Below are positions 34,665-43,758 of a stretch of 64,000 bases of DNA, piece after piece. The stretch is taken from positions 62,001 to 126,000 of the forward strand of contig DXXM01000002.1 in NCBI GenBank assembly GCA_019416285.1, in the 5' to 3' direction. A model generated the notes under the pieces. It worked only from the letters and a program-made list of their open reading frames with translations, made no database searches and was not told the origin of the DNA. The stretch comes from Bacteroidales bacterium. GTDB lineage: Bacteria > Bacteroidota > Bacteroidia > Bacteroidales > Muribaculaceae. The first letter of the stretch is position 1, and every line of letters begins with the position of its first letter. Position numbers and translations under genes: made by a program.

Positions 34665-35636
34665 ATGAACGAGAAGGCCCAGAAAATACAGAAGAAAGTG
34701 ACCGCGGCTCTTAAATCGAGCCGCGGCCAAAATGTTTTGCTCTATCTGCTCTTTGTGGCGGTGGCGTTTGTATTCTGGGTGTTCCTTTCGCTCGACACGG
34801 AGGTGCAGAGAGATTTTGAGGTACCGGTGGAGTTGCAGGATGTGCCGGACAGCGTGACTGTCATCGGGCAGGTGCCGCAGGCGCTCGGCGTGAGCGTCAA
34901 GGGCAAAGACTCTCAGTTGCTCCGCTTCCTGTGGGGAAAAATGTCGCCCGTCAAGCTGAAATGGCAGGACAATATCGAGGGCGACGCACTCGTGCTCAAC
35001 CGTCAGAAGCTCGATTCTAAGATGAGGGAGTATTTCGGCAACGGAGTGCAGATTGTGTCGTGCCGTCCTGACTCGCTGAGGCTTCCGTTTACCTCGCAGC
35101 CCGGCGTGAGAGTGAAACTGATGGTCCAGGCTGATATTCATCCTAATCTTCAATACATTCTTTCAGGCCCCATCGTCGCCGATGTCGATTCGGTGATGCT
35201 CTATTCTGTGGCCGATATACCTCACTCGCTCCGCGTGGTCTCGACAGAGCCTATCGTCAAGTCCGATCTGAAAGACACGATGCGCTATGAAGTGAAGGTG
35301 AGGCCGATTGCAGGCGTGAGGATAATCCCCGATGTGGTGACCGTCACGGTGCCTGTCGAGCCGCTCATCATGCGTAAGCGCTCCGTCGGTATAGTGGTCG
35401 ACAATCTCCCCGAGGGGACGAATCTGATAACTTTCCCGTCGAAGGTCGAAATCAGCTACCTTGTGCCTATGAGCGCCTACAACGATGACTATCCCGTGAA
35501 GGCCTATGTCGACTATAAGGCCGCGCGACCTAACCGCAAGAAGCTCCATGTGTCGTTGTCGACCATTCCCTCTGTCTACCATAATGTCAGCTTCTCGCCC
35601 GACAGCGTCGAATATATTATTGAGACCGTGAAATAG
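34665..35636 (+). CDS. YbbR/CdaR-like membrane-anchored protein
   Basis: A 323-residue protein with a single membrane segment near residues 24-44 ('NVLLYLLFVAVAFVFWVFLSL') followed by a periplasmic part. The part has repeated beta modules, such as 'DFEVPVELQDVPDSVTVIGQVPQALGVSVKG' near the start and 'RKRSVGIVVDNLPEGTNLITFPSKVEISYLVP' near the end, as in YbbR repeats. In Firmicutes CdaR regulates diadenylate cyclase CdaA; no cdaA neighbour is present here and the role in Bacteroidetes is not settled. It lies between yajC and coaE. Confidence 0.78.
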   Translation: MNEKAQKIQKKVTAALKSSRGQNVLLYLLFVAVAFVFWVFLSLDTEVQRDFEVPVELQDVPDSVTVIGQVPQALGVSVKGKDSQLLRFLWGKMSPVKLKWQDNIEGDALVLNRQKLDSKMREYFGNGVQIVSCRPDSLRLPFTSQPGVRVKLMVQADIHPNLQYILSGPIVADVDSVMLYSVADIPHSLRVVSTEPIVKSDLKDTMRYEVKVRPIAGVRIIPDVVTVTVPVEPLIMRKRSVGIVVDNLPEGTNLITFPSKVEISYLVPMSAYNDDYPVKAYVDYKAARPNRKKLHVSLSTIPSVYHNVSFSPDSVEYIIETVK

Positions 35637-35687
35637 CGTGGCCTCGGCTATCCTCAGGTCTTGTTAGCTTAAAAAAATAAAATTGTC

Positions 35688-36257
35688 ATGCTGATAGCAA
35701 TTACCGGCGGTATCGGTTGCGGCAAGACCGTGGTCAGCCGCATAGTCGGAGCACTTGGTTATGAAGTCTATGACTGCGATTCGCGTGCGGCGCGGATTAT
35801 GGACAGCGATGCCGCTATAAAGCGTATGATTGCCGAGCGTGTGCATCCCGAATCTTTGACCGCCGACGGCCATATTGACCGGAAGCGTCTGAGCGAAATA
35901 GTGTTCGGCGATTACGAGGCTCTGCAGCGTCTCAATTCGATAGTACACGAGGCTGTCAGGGCTGATTTGTCGCGCTGGGGAGCAGCACGCGCAGCGTCGA
36001 CTTTTTTTGTGGAGACCGCCATACTGTATCAGAGCGGTCTTGACAGGATGGTCGATGCCGTGTGGGAGGTGGATGCCCCCCTTGATTTGCGCATAAGCCG
36101 CGTGATGGCGCGTAACGGCGTAACCCGCGAAGAGGTGCTTGCGCGCATAGCCTCGCAGGATGCCTTTGTGCCGCAGGCGGTCCATCCGTCGGTATTTCGG
36201 ATTGTCAACGATGGGGTAGAGCCCCTTCTCCCGCAGGTCGAGGCCCTGCTGAAGTGA
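35688..36257 (+). CDS. coaE: dephospho-CoA kinase
   Basis: A 189-residue P-loop kinase catalysing the last step of coenzyme A synthesis. It has 'IAITGGIGCGKTVVSRI' (Walker A), 'VYDCDSRAARIMD' (the conserved D-x-D-x-x-A-R region), 'LSEIVFGDYEALQRLNSIVHEAV' and 'VDAVWEVDAPLDLRISRVMARNGVTREEVLARIASQ'. The length is normal for the family. It is the last gene before the polysaccharide locus, which begins 90 bp downstream. Confidence 0.95.
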   Translation: MLIAITGGIGCGKTVVSRIVGALGYEVYDCDSRAARIMDSDAAIKRMIAERVHPESLTADGHIDRKRLSEIVFGDYEALQRLNSIVHEAVRADLSRWGAARAASTFFVETAILYQSGLDRMVDAVWEVDAPLDLRISRVMARNGVTREEVLARIASQDAFVPQAVHPSVFRIVNDGVEPLLPQVEALLK

Positions 36258-36258
36258 A

Positions 36259-36325
36259 TAAATTTGCGGGCGGTATAATATTTTCTTGCGTGTTTCGTTA
36301 AATTATTATAATGCAAGTGTGCATT
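36259..36325 (+). promoter_or_regulatory. possible promoter/operator before the polysaccharide locus
   Basis: TAAATTTG at 36259-36266 fits the -7 consensus but lacks a clear -33 partner. A perfect dyad, AATGCA-AGTG-TGCATT, lies at 36310-36325 in A/T-rich sequence 23 bp before the first ATG. It could be an operator or a short RNA hairpin. No inverted repeats of the kind that flank invertible capsule promoters are seen. Confidence 0.35.
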
Positions 36326-36347
36326 ATCTTCGAGTAATATCTCTTAT

Positions 36348-37151
36348 ATGAAAACCAAATCATTTTTTCTGAGTATTCTTATTGCCGGTGCGTTGGCATC
36401 TTGCAGCAGCCAAAAGACAGTGCTGCCATATTTTACCGACATATCTACGATCCGTGAAGGCTCTTTCCCCGCAGGCGACTATCTGCCGGAAATAAAGCCC
36501 GACGACGAGCTTTATATCTCCGTCACCTCGGCCAATCCTGAGGCGACCGCCATCTATAACCTTCCGATGGGCAATCCGTCTACCAAGGCGCTTTTTGAAG
36601 TTAACACCACTCCTTCGGAGCAGACTTATGTGGTGGACAGCCAGGGAAATATAACCATGCCCGAAATCGGCAAAATTCATGTAGAGGGCAAGAATGTGGA
36701 GCAGATTCAGGCTGAAATCACCAATCTTATCAGCAAGGATGTTGAGAATCCAATCGTGATTGTCGAGTTGGTGAATTTCCAGGTAAATGTGGCGGGTGAG
36801 GTCGCAACTCCCGGTCCGGTGAAGGTGACGCGCAACCGCTTTTCAATCCTTGACGCTCTTTCGGCCGCGGGCGATATGACCCCCTACGGTGAGCGCTCGA
36901 ATGTATTGGTAATTCGTGAGAAGGATGGCAAACGCGAGTATGTGCATCTTGACCTCAATTCATCCGACGTATTGCAGTCGCCCTATTTCTATTTGCAGCA
37001 GAACGACTATGTGTATGTCGAGCCGAACAAGGTACGCCAGTCGAACTCAAAATACAATCAGGACAATGCCTTCAAGCTTTCGGTCATCTCGACAGTTGTG
37101 AGTGCGTCGTCTGTAATCGCTTCGCTTGTCATCGCGCTTGCCGTTAAATAA
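36348..37151 (+). CDS. polysaccharide export lipoprotein (Wza-like)
   Basis: A 267-residue exporter with a lipoprotein signal: 'LIAGALASCSSQ' puts the lipidated cysteine at about residue 19. The Poly_export domain follows ('IKPDDELYISVTSANPEA', 'YVVDSQGNITMPEIGKIHVEGKN'), then an SLBB-type repeat ('FQVNVAGEVATPGPVKV', 'RFSILDALSAAGDMT', 'NDYVYVEPNK'). A hydrophobic C-terminal helix ('VVSASSVIASLVIALAV') could span the outer membrane as in Wza. It pairs with the Wzc-like gene 34 bp downstream. Confidence 0.92.
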   Translation: MKTKSFFLSILIAGALASCSSQKTVLPYFTDISTIREGSFPAGDYLPEIKPDDELYISVTSANPEATAIYNLPMGNPSTKALFEVNTTPSEQTYVVDSQGNITMPEIGKIHVEGKNVEQIQAEITNLISKDVENPIVIVELVNFQVNVAGEVATPGPVKVTRNRFSILDALSAAGDMTPYGERSNVLVIREKDGKREYVHLDLNSSDVLQSPYFYLQQNDYVYVEPNKVRQSNSKYNQDNAFKLSVISTVVSASSVIASLVIALAVK

Positions 37152-37185
37152 AAACAACGCCTACCAATAAGAAACATACGACTAT

Positions 37186-39480
37186 ATGGCTAAGAAAAAC
37201 GTTTCGGATTTTATCGACGTACATGCCCTTGTGAAAACATATCTGGCAAAGTGGTACTGGTTTGTTATTTCAGTGATTCTTTGCGTTGGCCTCGGCTACC
37301 TTTTCTGTCGCAGATACCAGCAGCCTATGGCTGTGAGATCCAATGTGCTCATCCAGCAGGAGGACAACAGCCCGCTGACCGATCTCAGCGGCATGGGCTC
37401 GCTTTTCGGTGCTAAGGGTTTTGTCGAGGACGAGGTGTTCGTGATTGGCTCTCATTCATTATATAAGAATGTGGCACAGGAGCTTGGCATCAACAAACTT
37501 CATTATGTCAAGGACGGTTTCCTCAAAAGCCGTCTCGCTTTCCCGGAGTTTCCGGTTGATGTAGTGGCTCCCGGCATTGCCGATACCCTCTCTGGCTCGG
37601 TGCTTTTTAAAATCAAAATCAATGCCGAAGGGCTTGCCGATATCACCGCCAAGGTCAAGAAGGATGTGATTGCTGAAGTGGAGGATGTGAAACTTCCGGC
37701 CAAGCTCAACACACCCTACGGTGAGTTTACCATCGTCACCACTCCCGAGTATATCCCCGGAAAATCGCTCAAGACCAACGTCTCTTTCTATGGCTACGAC
37801 GCTGCCGCCGAAAATCTTGCCACGGAAGTCGAGGCTTTCCGCGGAAGTAAAAAGAGTAATGTCATAAGTCTTGCCATGGACACTCCCAATGTGGAATATG
37901 GCGTGGCTGTCCTCAACAAGATTATTGAGAAATACAACGAAAGAGGTATCAATGAAAAGAATCTTCAGGGCGAAAAGACCGCGGCTTTCCTCGAGGACCG
38001 CATCAATCTCCTTTCGAATGAACTGAACGAATCCGAAGCGGCCATCCAGCATTATAAGGAGCGTAACGGCATTATTGATGTCGCCTCCGAAGCAGCTTAT
38101 CAGACTAACAAGAAGAGTCAGATGGAGTCAGCCGTATTTTCTACTGAAAAGGAGATTGCTCTCCTGAAGCTTACCCGTGAGTTTCTTGCCGACTCTCTCA
38201 ACTATACCGAACTTATCCCGACCACCGTTGCAAGCGGTGCGGTGCAGGGCGGCATAAATGCCTATAACTCGATGGTGTTCAAGCGTCTTGAACTCAGTCA
38301 GAACGCCAAGCAGAACAGCTATGCCATCCGCCAGCTCACCAAGCAGATGGACCTTATGAGGACCAATCTCATAAACTCAAGCAATAAGGCTATTGAGAAC
38401 GCGGAGATGAATCTCGACCAGTTCAAATCCGAGAAGGGGTCTATCAAAGGCAAGCTCAGCAATATTCCCACCCAGGAGCGAGAGTTCATCAACATGAAGC
38501 GCCAGCAGGAGATAAAGCAGGAAATCTACCTGTTCCTCCTTCAGAAGCAGGAAGAAAACGCCATGCTGCTTGCTAATTCCGTTCCGAAGGGTCAGATTAT
38601 CGACGAGGCTTTCTATCTCAGCGAACCCCTCGGAATCTCGAAGAAGATTATTCTTCTGATTGCCTTTGTGATGGGTCTGATGTTCCCGCCGGTCATCATC
38701 TATCTTCGCAAACTCATACGCAACAAGTTTGAATCCAAGGAAGAGGTCGAGCGCCATATCTCCGCACCTATTCTCGGCGAGATGTGTACCGACCGTTCCG
38801 GCCGCAGTCTTGTCGTGTCGCCCACGGATACATCTTCGGCCACGGAGCTTTTCCGCCTCATGCGTACCAATCTCCAGTTTATGCTTGGTGGCGATAATGA
38901 TAAGGTGGTCCTTATGACTTCCACCCGCTCGGGCGAGGGTAAATCCTTCATCGCGCTCAATCTTGCCGCTACACTCTCGCTCCTTGAAGGGAAGAAAGTG
39001 CTCCTTGTGGGTATGGATATCCGCAATCCTCAGCTGGCCAACTACCTCAGCATCAATCCGCCGCTTGGCCTGACAAACTATCTCTCGTCGGGAAGCGTCA
39101 CGCTTGATTCAATCATCGAGCCTATGCCCGGCATCAAGAATTGCGACCTGATTGTAGCCGGTCCTATCCCTCCGAACCCGGCAGAAATGCTTGCTTCGAA
39201 GAAAATCGACGAGCTCTTCGCTCAGCTCCGCACGATGTACGATTATATTGTGGTCGACAGCGCTCCTGTCGGTATGGTCAGCGACACATTCACGCTCGAC
39301 CGTATCGCCGACGCGACTATCTATGTCACACGCGTCAACTACAGCACTCTTGATGACCTCCGGTTCGTCGAGAACATATATGATGACAAGCGCCTGAAAA
39401 AGCTCTCCGTCGTTGTCAACGGTACCGCCTCCAAGAAAGGCTATGGCTACGGCTATTCGGCTAAATCAGCACACAAGTAA
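37186..39480 (+). CDS. polysaccharide co-polymerase/tyrosine autokinase (Wzc-like)
   Basis: A 764-residue inner-membrane protein. The Wzz-type N-terminus has a membrane segment near 25-45 ('WFVISVILCVGLGYLFC'). Next come a long periplasmic coiled coil (about 260-470), the GNVR region with 'PTQEREFINMKRQQEIKQEIYLFLLQKQEE', and a second membrane segment ('IILLIAFVMGLMFPPVIIYL'). The BY-kinase domain follows with Walker A near 580 ('STRSGEGKSFIALNLA'), Walker A' ('VLLVGMDIRNPQ') and Walker B ('YDYIVVDSAPVGMVSD'). The tail contains a tyrosine cluster (GYGYGYS) for autophosphorylation. It controls chain length and export with the Wza-like protein. Confidence 0.94.
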   Translation: MAKKNVSDFIDVHALVKTYLAKWYWFVISVILCVGLGYLFCRRYQQPMAVRSNVLIQQEDNSPLTDLSGMGSLFGAKGFVEDEVFVIGSHSLYKNVAQELGINKLHYVKDGFLKSRLAFPEFPVDVVAPGIADTLSGSVLFKIKINAEGLADITAKVKKDVIAEVEDVKLPAKLNTPYGEFTIVTTPEYIPGKSLKTNVSFYGYDAAAENLATEVEAFRGSKKSNVISLAMDTPNVEYGVAVLNKIIEKYNERGINEKNLQGEKTAAFLEDRINLLSNELNESEAAIQHYKERNGIIDVASEAAYQTNKKSQMESAVFSTEKEIALLKLTREFLADSLNYTELIPTTVASGAVQGGINAYNSMVFKRLELSQNAKQNSYAIRQLTKQMDLMRTNLINSSNKAIENAEMNLDQFKSEKGSIKGKLSNIPTQEREFINMKRQQEIKQEIYLFLLQKQEENAMLLANSVPKGQIIDEAFYLSEPLGISKKIILLIAFVMGLMFPPVIIYLRKLIRNKFESKEEVERHISAPILGEMCTDRSGRSLVVSPTDTSSATELFRLMRTNLQFMLGGDNDKVVLMTSTRSGEGKSFIALNLAATLSLLEGKKVLLVGMDIRNPQLANYLSINPPLGLTNYLSSGSVTLDSIIEPMPGIKNCDLIVAGPIPPNPAEMLASKKIDELFAQLRTMYDYIVVDSAPVGMVSDTFTLDRIADATIYVTRVNYSTLDDLRFVENIYDDKRLKKLSVVVNGTASKKGYGYGYSAKSAHK

Positions 39481-39492
39481 ACCACTGTCCCT

Positions 39493-40806
39493 ATGTTAGA
39501 GAAATACAAGGTCTTTACAGGCTTGTTTTTCGGCGCGTTATGGGTTCTTCTGACCTATGGTTTCATATCAGAGGAGCTCATACCGCCACTTTTGCCGTTG
39601 AAAAGCTTCGTGTTTCTCCTCTGCGATATTGTATTCTTAGGTCTCGGAGTGTGCATGCTCCGCTCCCGGCGCGATATCATTGTTGCGGTGTCATTCCTTA
39701 TCATCGGCGTTATCTCGTCGAAGCTCAATAATGTCGGCATGATTGTCGGTATCAATGGTGCGCGCGATTTCTTCGGTCTCATATTCGCAGTGCCGATTTG
39801 CCGTTACTTGCTTGCGTCCAAAAACAGGGAGCGTTTCATCGCCACCTTTGACCGTCAGCTCTGGATTTTCCTTTTTGTACAGGCATTTTGTGTCACCTGG
39901 CAGTTTGTCCGTTATGGAGCCAACGACCACGGAGGCGGCAGTATGGGCTACGGCTTTTCCGGCATCGTATCGACATTGATTTATATAATCTCTTTCTATC
40001 TTCTGTCGAAAAAATGGAAATTCGGAAATTACTGGAGAAATCTGCGAAATAATTTCTACTACATTCTTCTCCTCTTCCCGACCTTCCTCAACGAAACAAA
40101 AATCAGCTTCATCTTCCTTCTCTCGTACTTCCTCCTGCTCCTGCCCTTTGAGTGGAAAACTGTCGTAAAGATTTTCGTGTCGATACCGCTTATTCTGACG
40201 GGTATTATTGGAGCCGGTATGCTTTATCTCAGTGTAACGGGACAAGACCTGGAGGCGGTTTTCTCCCAGGAAGCTATGGATGACTATTTCATCGGCGAGG
40301 ATCCTGAAGAACTGATGGATCTTGCCCTGGCTTTGCAGGATGAGATTTATGATGAGGAAGATATAGGTCAGGTCGACATACCGCGATTTACTAAATTGCT
40401 CCTTGTTCCTGAGGCTCTTGACGATTCTGCCGGAGAAGAGCTCCTTGGCGCGGGTCTCGGCCAGTTCAAAGGTGGCAATGTGATTGCTCTCTCGTCTTAC
40501 GCTGACAGATGGCAGTGGCTTCTCAGCGGCTCTATTCCGTTTTTGTTTTCTGTATTGATTCAGCTGGGTTTTTGCGGAGTAGTGTGGCTATTTTATAATC
40601 TGATTACCATAATGTGGCCCTCCGACCCACGCTTAATGGGGAAGAATATTAAATTCTTTGTATGGATTATACTGGCATTGCTGATGCTATATAACGATTC
40701 TCTCCGCTTCTTCCCCTTGTGTGCCATTCTGTTTTATATCGTGATTGTCGGATATGCCGGAATACCGGTGCTGGCAAAATCTGAATCGGAATATAAGAAC
40801 AAGTAA
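39493..40806 (+). CDS. probable polysaccharide polymerase (Wzy/O-antigen ligase-like)
   Basis: A 437-residue membrane protein with about ten hydrophobic segments. A strongly acidic loop around residues 245-290 (runs such as 'EDPEELMDLALALQDEIYDEEDIG') is probably extracytoplasmic, and a further soluble stretch contains 'GAGLGQFKGG' and 'YADRWQWLLSG'. The short G-x-G-x-F and arginine-containing loop before a late membrane segment resembles O-antigen ligase/polymerase proteins. Sequence conservation in this class is poor, so the call rests on topology and location between wzc and a glycosyltransferase. It starts 12 bp after the wzc stop. Confidence 0.65.
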   Translation: MLEKYKVFTGLFFGALWVLLTYGFISEELIPPLLPLKSFVFLLCDIVFLGLGVCMLRSRRDIIVAVSFLIIGVISSKLNNVGMIVGINGARDFFGLIFAVPICRYLLASKNRERFIATFDRQLWIFLFVQAFCVTWQFVRYGANDHGGGSMGYGFSGIVSTLIYIISFYLLSKKWKFGNYWRNLRNNFYYILLLFPTFLNETKISFIFLLSYFLLLLPFEWKTVVKIFVSIPLILTGIIGAGMLYLSVTGQDLEAVFSQEAMDDYFIGEDPEELMDLALALQDEIYDEEDIGQVDIPRFTKLLLVPEALDDSAGEELLGAGLGQFKGGNVIALSSYADRWQWLLSGSIPFLFSVLIQLGFCGVVWLFYNLITIMWPSDPRLMGKNIKFFVWIILALLMLYNDSLRFFPLCAILFYIVIVGYAGIPVLAKSESEYKNK

Positions 40807-40818
40807 TATTCACGTATC

Positions 40819-41865
40819 ATGGACGAGATTCCGGAAATATCAGTCATAATACCTGTCTACAATGTAGAGAAATACTTACATTCGTGTGTCAACAGCGTTC
40901 TCAAACAGACTTTTCAGAATTTCGAGATAATTCTGGTCGATGACGGTTCGCCTGATTCATGTCCGGAAATGTGCGACAGATATGCAGCTTCCGATTCAAG
41001 AATCAGAGTCATCCATAAGCAAAATGCCGGACTTGGATATGCGAGAAATTCAGGTCTTGACATAGCGCGTGGCGAATATGTCTGTTTCCTTGATTCCGAC
41101 GACTATATTGAGACCAATACGCTTGAATATTGTCTTTTCGTGGCGCGGAAAGAGGATGCGGACCAGGTCAGATTCCTTTATGGCCGCTTCAAGGCCGATG
41201 TGGTACCCACACCGAAAAAACTGAAAGTCGCTTCATCTTATATCGTTGATGATTCCGAACACAGGCTCGAGCCTATGATGGCTATTATTTCTCCCTTGTT
41301 GTCGGAGCAGATACTATTCGCTCCGACAAATGCGAGCAGTTGCACGGCTCTTTATCGGCGCGAGGTTATAGAGAAGAATAAAATCCGGTTTTATTCCGAG
41401 CGCGAAGTCAAGAGCGAGGATTATATATTCAACGTCGATTTCGGTATGGCATGCGGACGCATTGTCTATACTGAAAATAAATTTTACAGATACAGATATA
41501 ATCCTAAATCCATATCAAGATCAATAAGATTTAATCGGGTAGAGCAGGCTATACGATTTTCTGAGTTTTTGGCAGAAAAACTTAAAGGTTACGGATTCTC
41601 GGACAGTGATATATACACCATGGGCTACACGATTGGAGCTATGCGTGAGCAAAACAGAAATATTTTTTCTTCCAATCTGTCTTGGCGTGAGAAGAATGAA
41701 ATTTTTTTAAATGTCGCAGACAATGAATATGTAAAAAAAATTCAGCGTCGGTATCCGGTAAAGGAACTTCCGTGGATACAACAAATTGCATTTAATCTCC
41801 ATTTCCAAAGGCATTTTTTATTGAGTTATATATTCACACGGTTGCGTGATATATGGAAGGATTGA
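40819..41865 (+). CDS. family 2 glycosyltransferase
   Basis: A 348-residue GT-A enzyme. The N-terminal catalytic domain has 'ISVIIPVYNVEKYLHSCVNSVL', 'FEIILVDDGSPDSCPEMCDRYA', 'AGLGYARNSGLDIARGEYVCFLDSDDYIE' (DxD-type metal site in LDSDD), and an 'EVKSEDYIFNVDF' catalytic-base region. The C-terminal third is basic and helical. It adds a sugar to the lipid-linked repeat unit, with unknown donor. Base composition becomes more A/T-rich toward its 3' end than in neighbouring genes. It is the only clear glycosyltransferase in this locus. Confidence 0.9.
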   Translation: MDEIPEISVIIPVYNVEKYLHSCVNSVLKQTFQNFEIILVDDGSPDSCPEMCDRYAASDSRIRVIHKQNAGLGYARNSGLDIARGEYVCFLDSDDYIETNTLEYCLFVARKEDADQVRFLYGRFKADVVPTPKKLKVASSYIVDDSEHRLEPMMAIISPLLSEQILFAPTNASSCTALYRREVIEKNKIRFYSEREVKSEDYIFNVDFGMACGRIVYTENKFYRYRYNPKSISRSIRFNRVEQAIRFSEFLAEKLKGYGFSDSDIYTMGYTIGAMREQNRNIFSSNLSWREKNEIFLNVADNEYVKKIQRRYPVKELPWIQQIAFNLHFQRHFLLSYIFTRLRDIWKD

Positions 41866-41942
41866 TGTTGTAAAGTTGTGCGATACGATACTTTTTAGTA
41901 ATTTTGTGGAAATACCTTGAGTGTTTCTTTAAAAGTAACTAT

Positions 41943-43754
41943 ATGCAAGCAATCATCCTGGCGGCCGGTATGGGACGCCGACTCGGAGAACTGACCGAAG
42001 GCAACACGAAATGTATGCTTGAAGTCAATGGCGAAAGGCTTATAGACAGAGTTGTCAGAAAGCTTTCCACGCTTGAGTTGAATCGGATTGTAATTGTTGC
42101 CGGCTATGAGCGTTCAAATCTTATAGACTATATAAAGTCAACCTATCCGGAACTCGACATCGAATTTGTGGAGAATCCCGTCTACGACAGGACCAATAAT
42201 ATTTATTCACTCTGGCTCGCCCGCGACTATCTCATGTCGGACGACACCCTTCTTCTTGAATCCGATCTGATATTCGAGGACAGTGTCATTGACTGTGCCA
42301 TCGAGTCGCCGTATCCCAATCTCGCGCTTGTGGCTAAATATGAGCCCTGGATGGACGGCACTATGATTTGCAAGGACTGCAATGATAATATCGTCACCTT
42401 TATTCCGAAATCGGCATTTGATTATGCCGACACCGACAGCTATTTCAAGACGGTCAACATCTACAAGCTGAGCCGCGAGTTCTCATCACAGCGCTATCTG
42501 CCCTTTCTTGAGGCCTACATCAAGGCGATGGGCAACAACGAGTATTACGAGCAGGTGCTCCGTGTGATGACTTTGATTGACAATTGCGAGATTAAAGCCG
42601 TGGACATTGCCGGCCGCAAATGGTATGAGATAGACGATGTGCAGGACCTCAGAATCGCCGAGACCATATTTGCCGACGAATCGCTCCGGCTGGAAAAAAT
42701 GCAACACAGTTTCGGCGGCTACTGGCGTTATCCCGGAGTGCTTGATTTCTGCTATCTTGTAAATCCATATTTCCCTACGCCGAAAATGGTCTATGAGATG
42801 AAGGCCAATTTCGATAATCTTCTCCGCCAGTACCCTTCTGGAATGGGCGTCAATTCCATGCTCGCCGGAAAATATTTCGGCGTCCGTCAGGATTATATCT
42901 GTGTCGGAAACGGTGCGGCCGAGCTGATTAAATCACTCATGGAGCGCATTGAAGGGCGTCTCGGCGTAGTCTATCCCACATTCGAGGAATATCCCAACCG
43001 CCTTCCTGAAAGCCGCCGCGAGGTATTCGTGCCTAAGAATATCGATTTTTCATACACGGCCTCCGATTTGATGGCATATTTCGATGACAGGGATATTGCT
43101 TCGCTCCTCCTTATCAACCCCGACAATCCTTCCGGCAATTTCATCTCTTATGCCTCCCTTCTGGAATTGGCCGAATGGAGTTCTCGCAAGGGTATTCGTC
43201 TGATTGTCGACGAATCCTTCGTCGACTTCTCTGACGGGGGCGTGCAGAATACATTGCTTGACAATCAGGTGCTCTCGAAATATCCTCACCTCTGTGTGGT
43301 GAAGAGTATCTCGAAATCCTATGGAGTCCCCGGCTTGCGTCTCGGCGTTATAGTGTCGGCTGATACAGCATTGATTTCCGCCATGAAAAAGGATGTGGCC
43401 ATCTGGAACATCAATTCTTTTGCCGAATACTACATGCAGATTTTCGGCAAATATGAATCGGACTATCTCCGTTCATGCGACCTTTTCCGACAAGAGCGCG
43501 ACAGGTTTTTCCGTGAACTCTCCGCCATTGACTTTATCCGTGTTATCCCTTCTCAGGCAAACTACTTTCTCTGCGAGATAACCTCGCGTTTCTCTTCAAG
43601 CGAGCTTACCCGCCTGCTCCTCGCCCGATTCAATATACTTATAAAAGATTGCTCGTCGAAAAAGGGGTTTTCCGACGGCCGTCAGTTCGTCAGGATTGCA
43701 GTACGTGACCGCAACGACAATTCAACCCTCGTTAAAACTTTAAATTCTCTTTGA
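41943..43754 (+). CDS. fused nucleotidyltransferase and CobD/HisC-like PLP enzyme
   Basis: A 603-residue two-domain protein. I chose the ATG at 41943 over a TTG at 41904 because 'MQAIILAAGMGRRLGEL' is the family N-terminus. Residues 1-240 are a sugar/choline-phosphate type nucleotidyltransferase: signature 'LAAGMGRRLGELTEGNTKCML' with K23, 'NIYSLWLARD' and the metal-binding aspartate in 'LLESDLIFED', closest in style to LicC. Residues about 255-603 are a class I/II PLP enzyme: 'NPDNPSGN', 'VDESFVDF' and the PLP lysine K458 in 'SISKSYGVPGLRLG', features shared with CobD and HisC. A phosphoserine or phosphothreonine decarboxylase joined to a CTP transferase would give a CDP-amino alcohol. That is inference, supported by licD in the same locus. 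Confidence 0.75.
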   Translation: MQAIILAAGMGRRLGELTEGNTKCMLEVNGERLIDRVVRKLSTLELNRIVIVAGYERSNLIDYIKSTYPELDIEFVENPVYDRTNNIYSLWLARDYLMSDDTLLLESDLIFEDSVIDCAIESPYPNLALVAKYEPWMDGTMICKDCNDNIVTFIPKSAFDYADTDSYFKTVNIYKLSREFSSQRYLPFLEAYIKAMGNNEYYEQVLRVMTLIDNCEIKAVDIAGRKWYEIDDVQDLRIAETIFADESLRLEKMQHSFGGYWRYPGVLDFCYLVNPYFPTPKMVYEMKANFDNLLRQYPSGMGVNSMLAGKYFGVRQDYICVGNGAAELIKSLMERIEGRLGVVYPTFEEYPNRLPESRREVFVPKNIDFSYTASDLMAYFDDRDIASLLLINPDNPSGNFISYASLLELAEWSSRKGIRLIVDESFVDFSDGGVQNTLLDNQVLSKYPHLCVVKSISKSYGVPGLRLGVIVSADTALISAMKKDVAIWNINSFAEYYMQIFGKYESDYLRSCDLFRQERDRFFRELSAIDFIRVIPSQANYFLCEITSRFSSSELTRLLLARFNILIKDCSSKKGFSDGRQFVRIAVRDRNDNSTLVKTLNSL

Positions 43755-43758
43755 TACT

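Noticed and set aside
36258..36347. Invertible capsule promoter as in Bacteroides
   Set aside because: No pair of long inverted repeats and no nearby invertase; only one 6 bp dyad.
41943..43754. Reading the fused protein as a phosphonate (2-aminoethylphosphonate) cytidylyltransferase-transaminase
   Set aside because: The PLP half has class I/II CobD/HisC motifs rather than the class V fold of AEP transaminase, and no PEP mutase or phosphonopyruvate decarboxylase gene is nearby.
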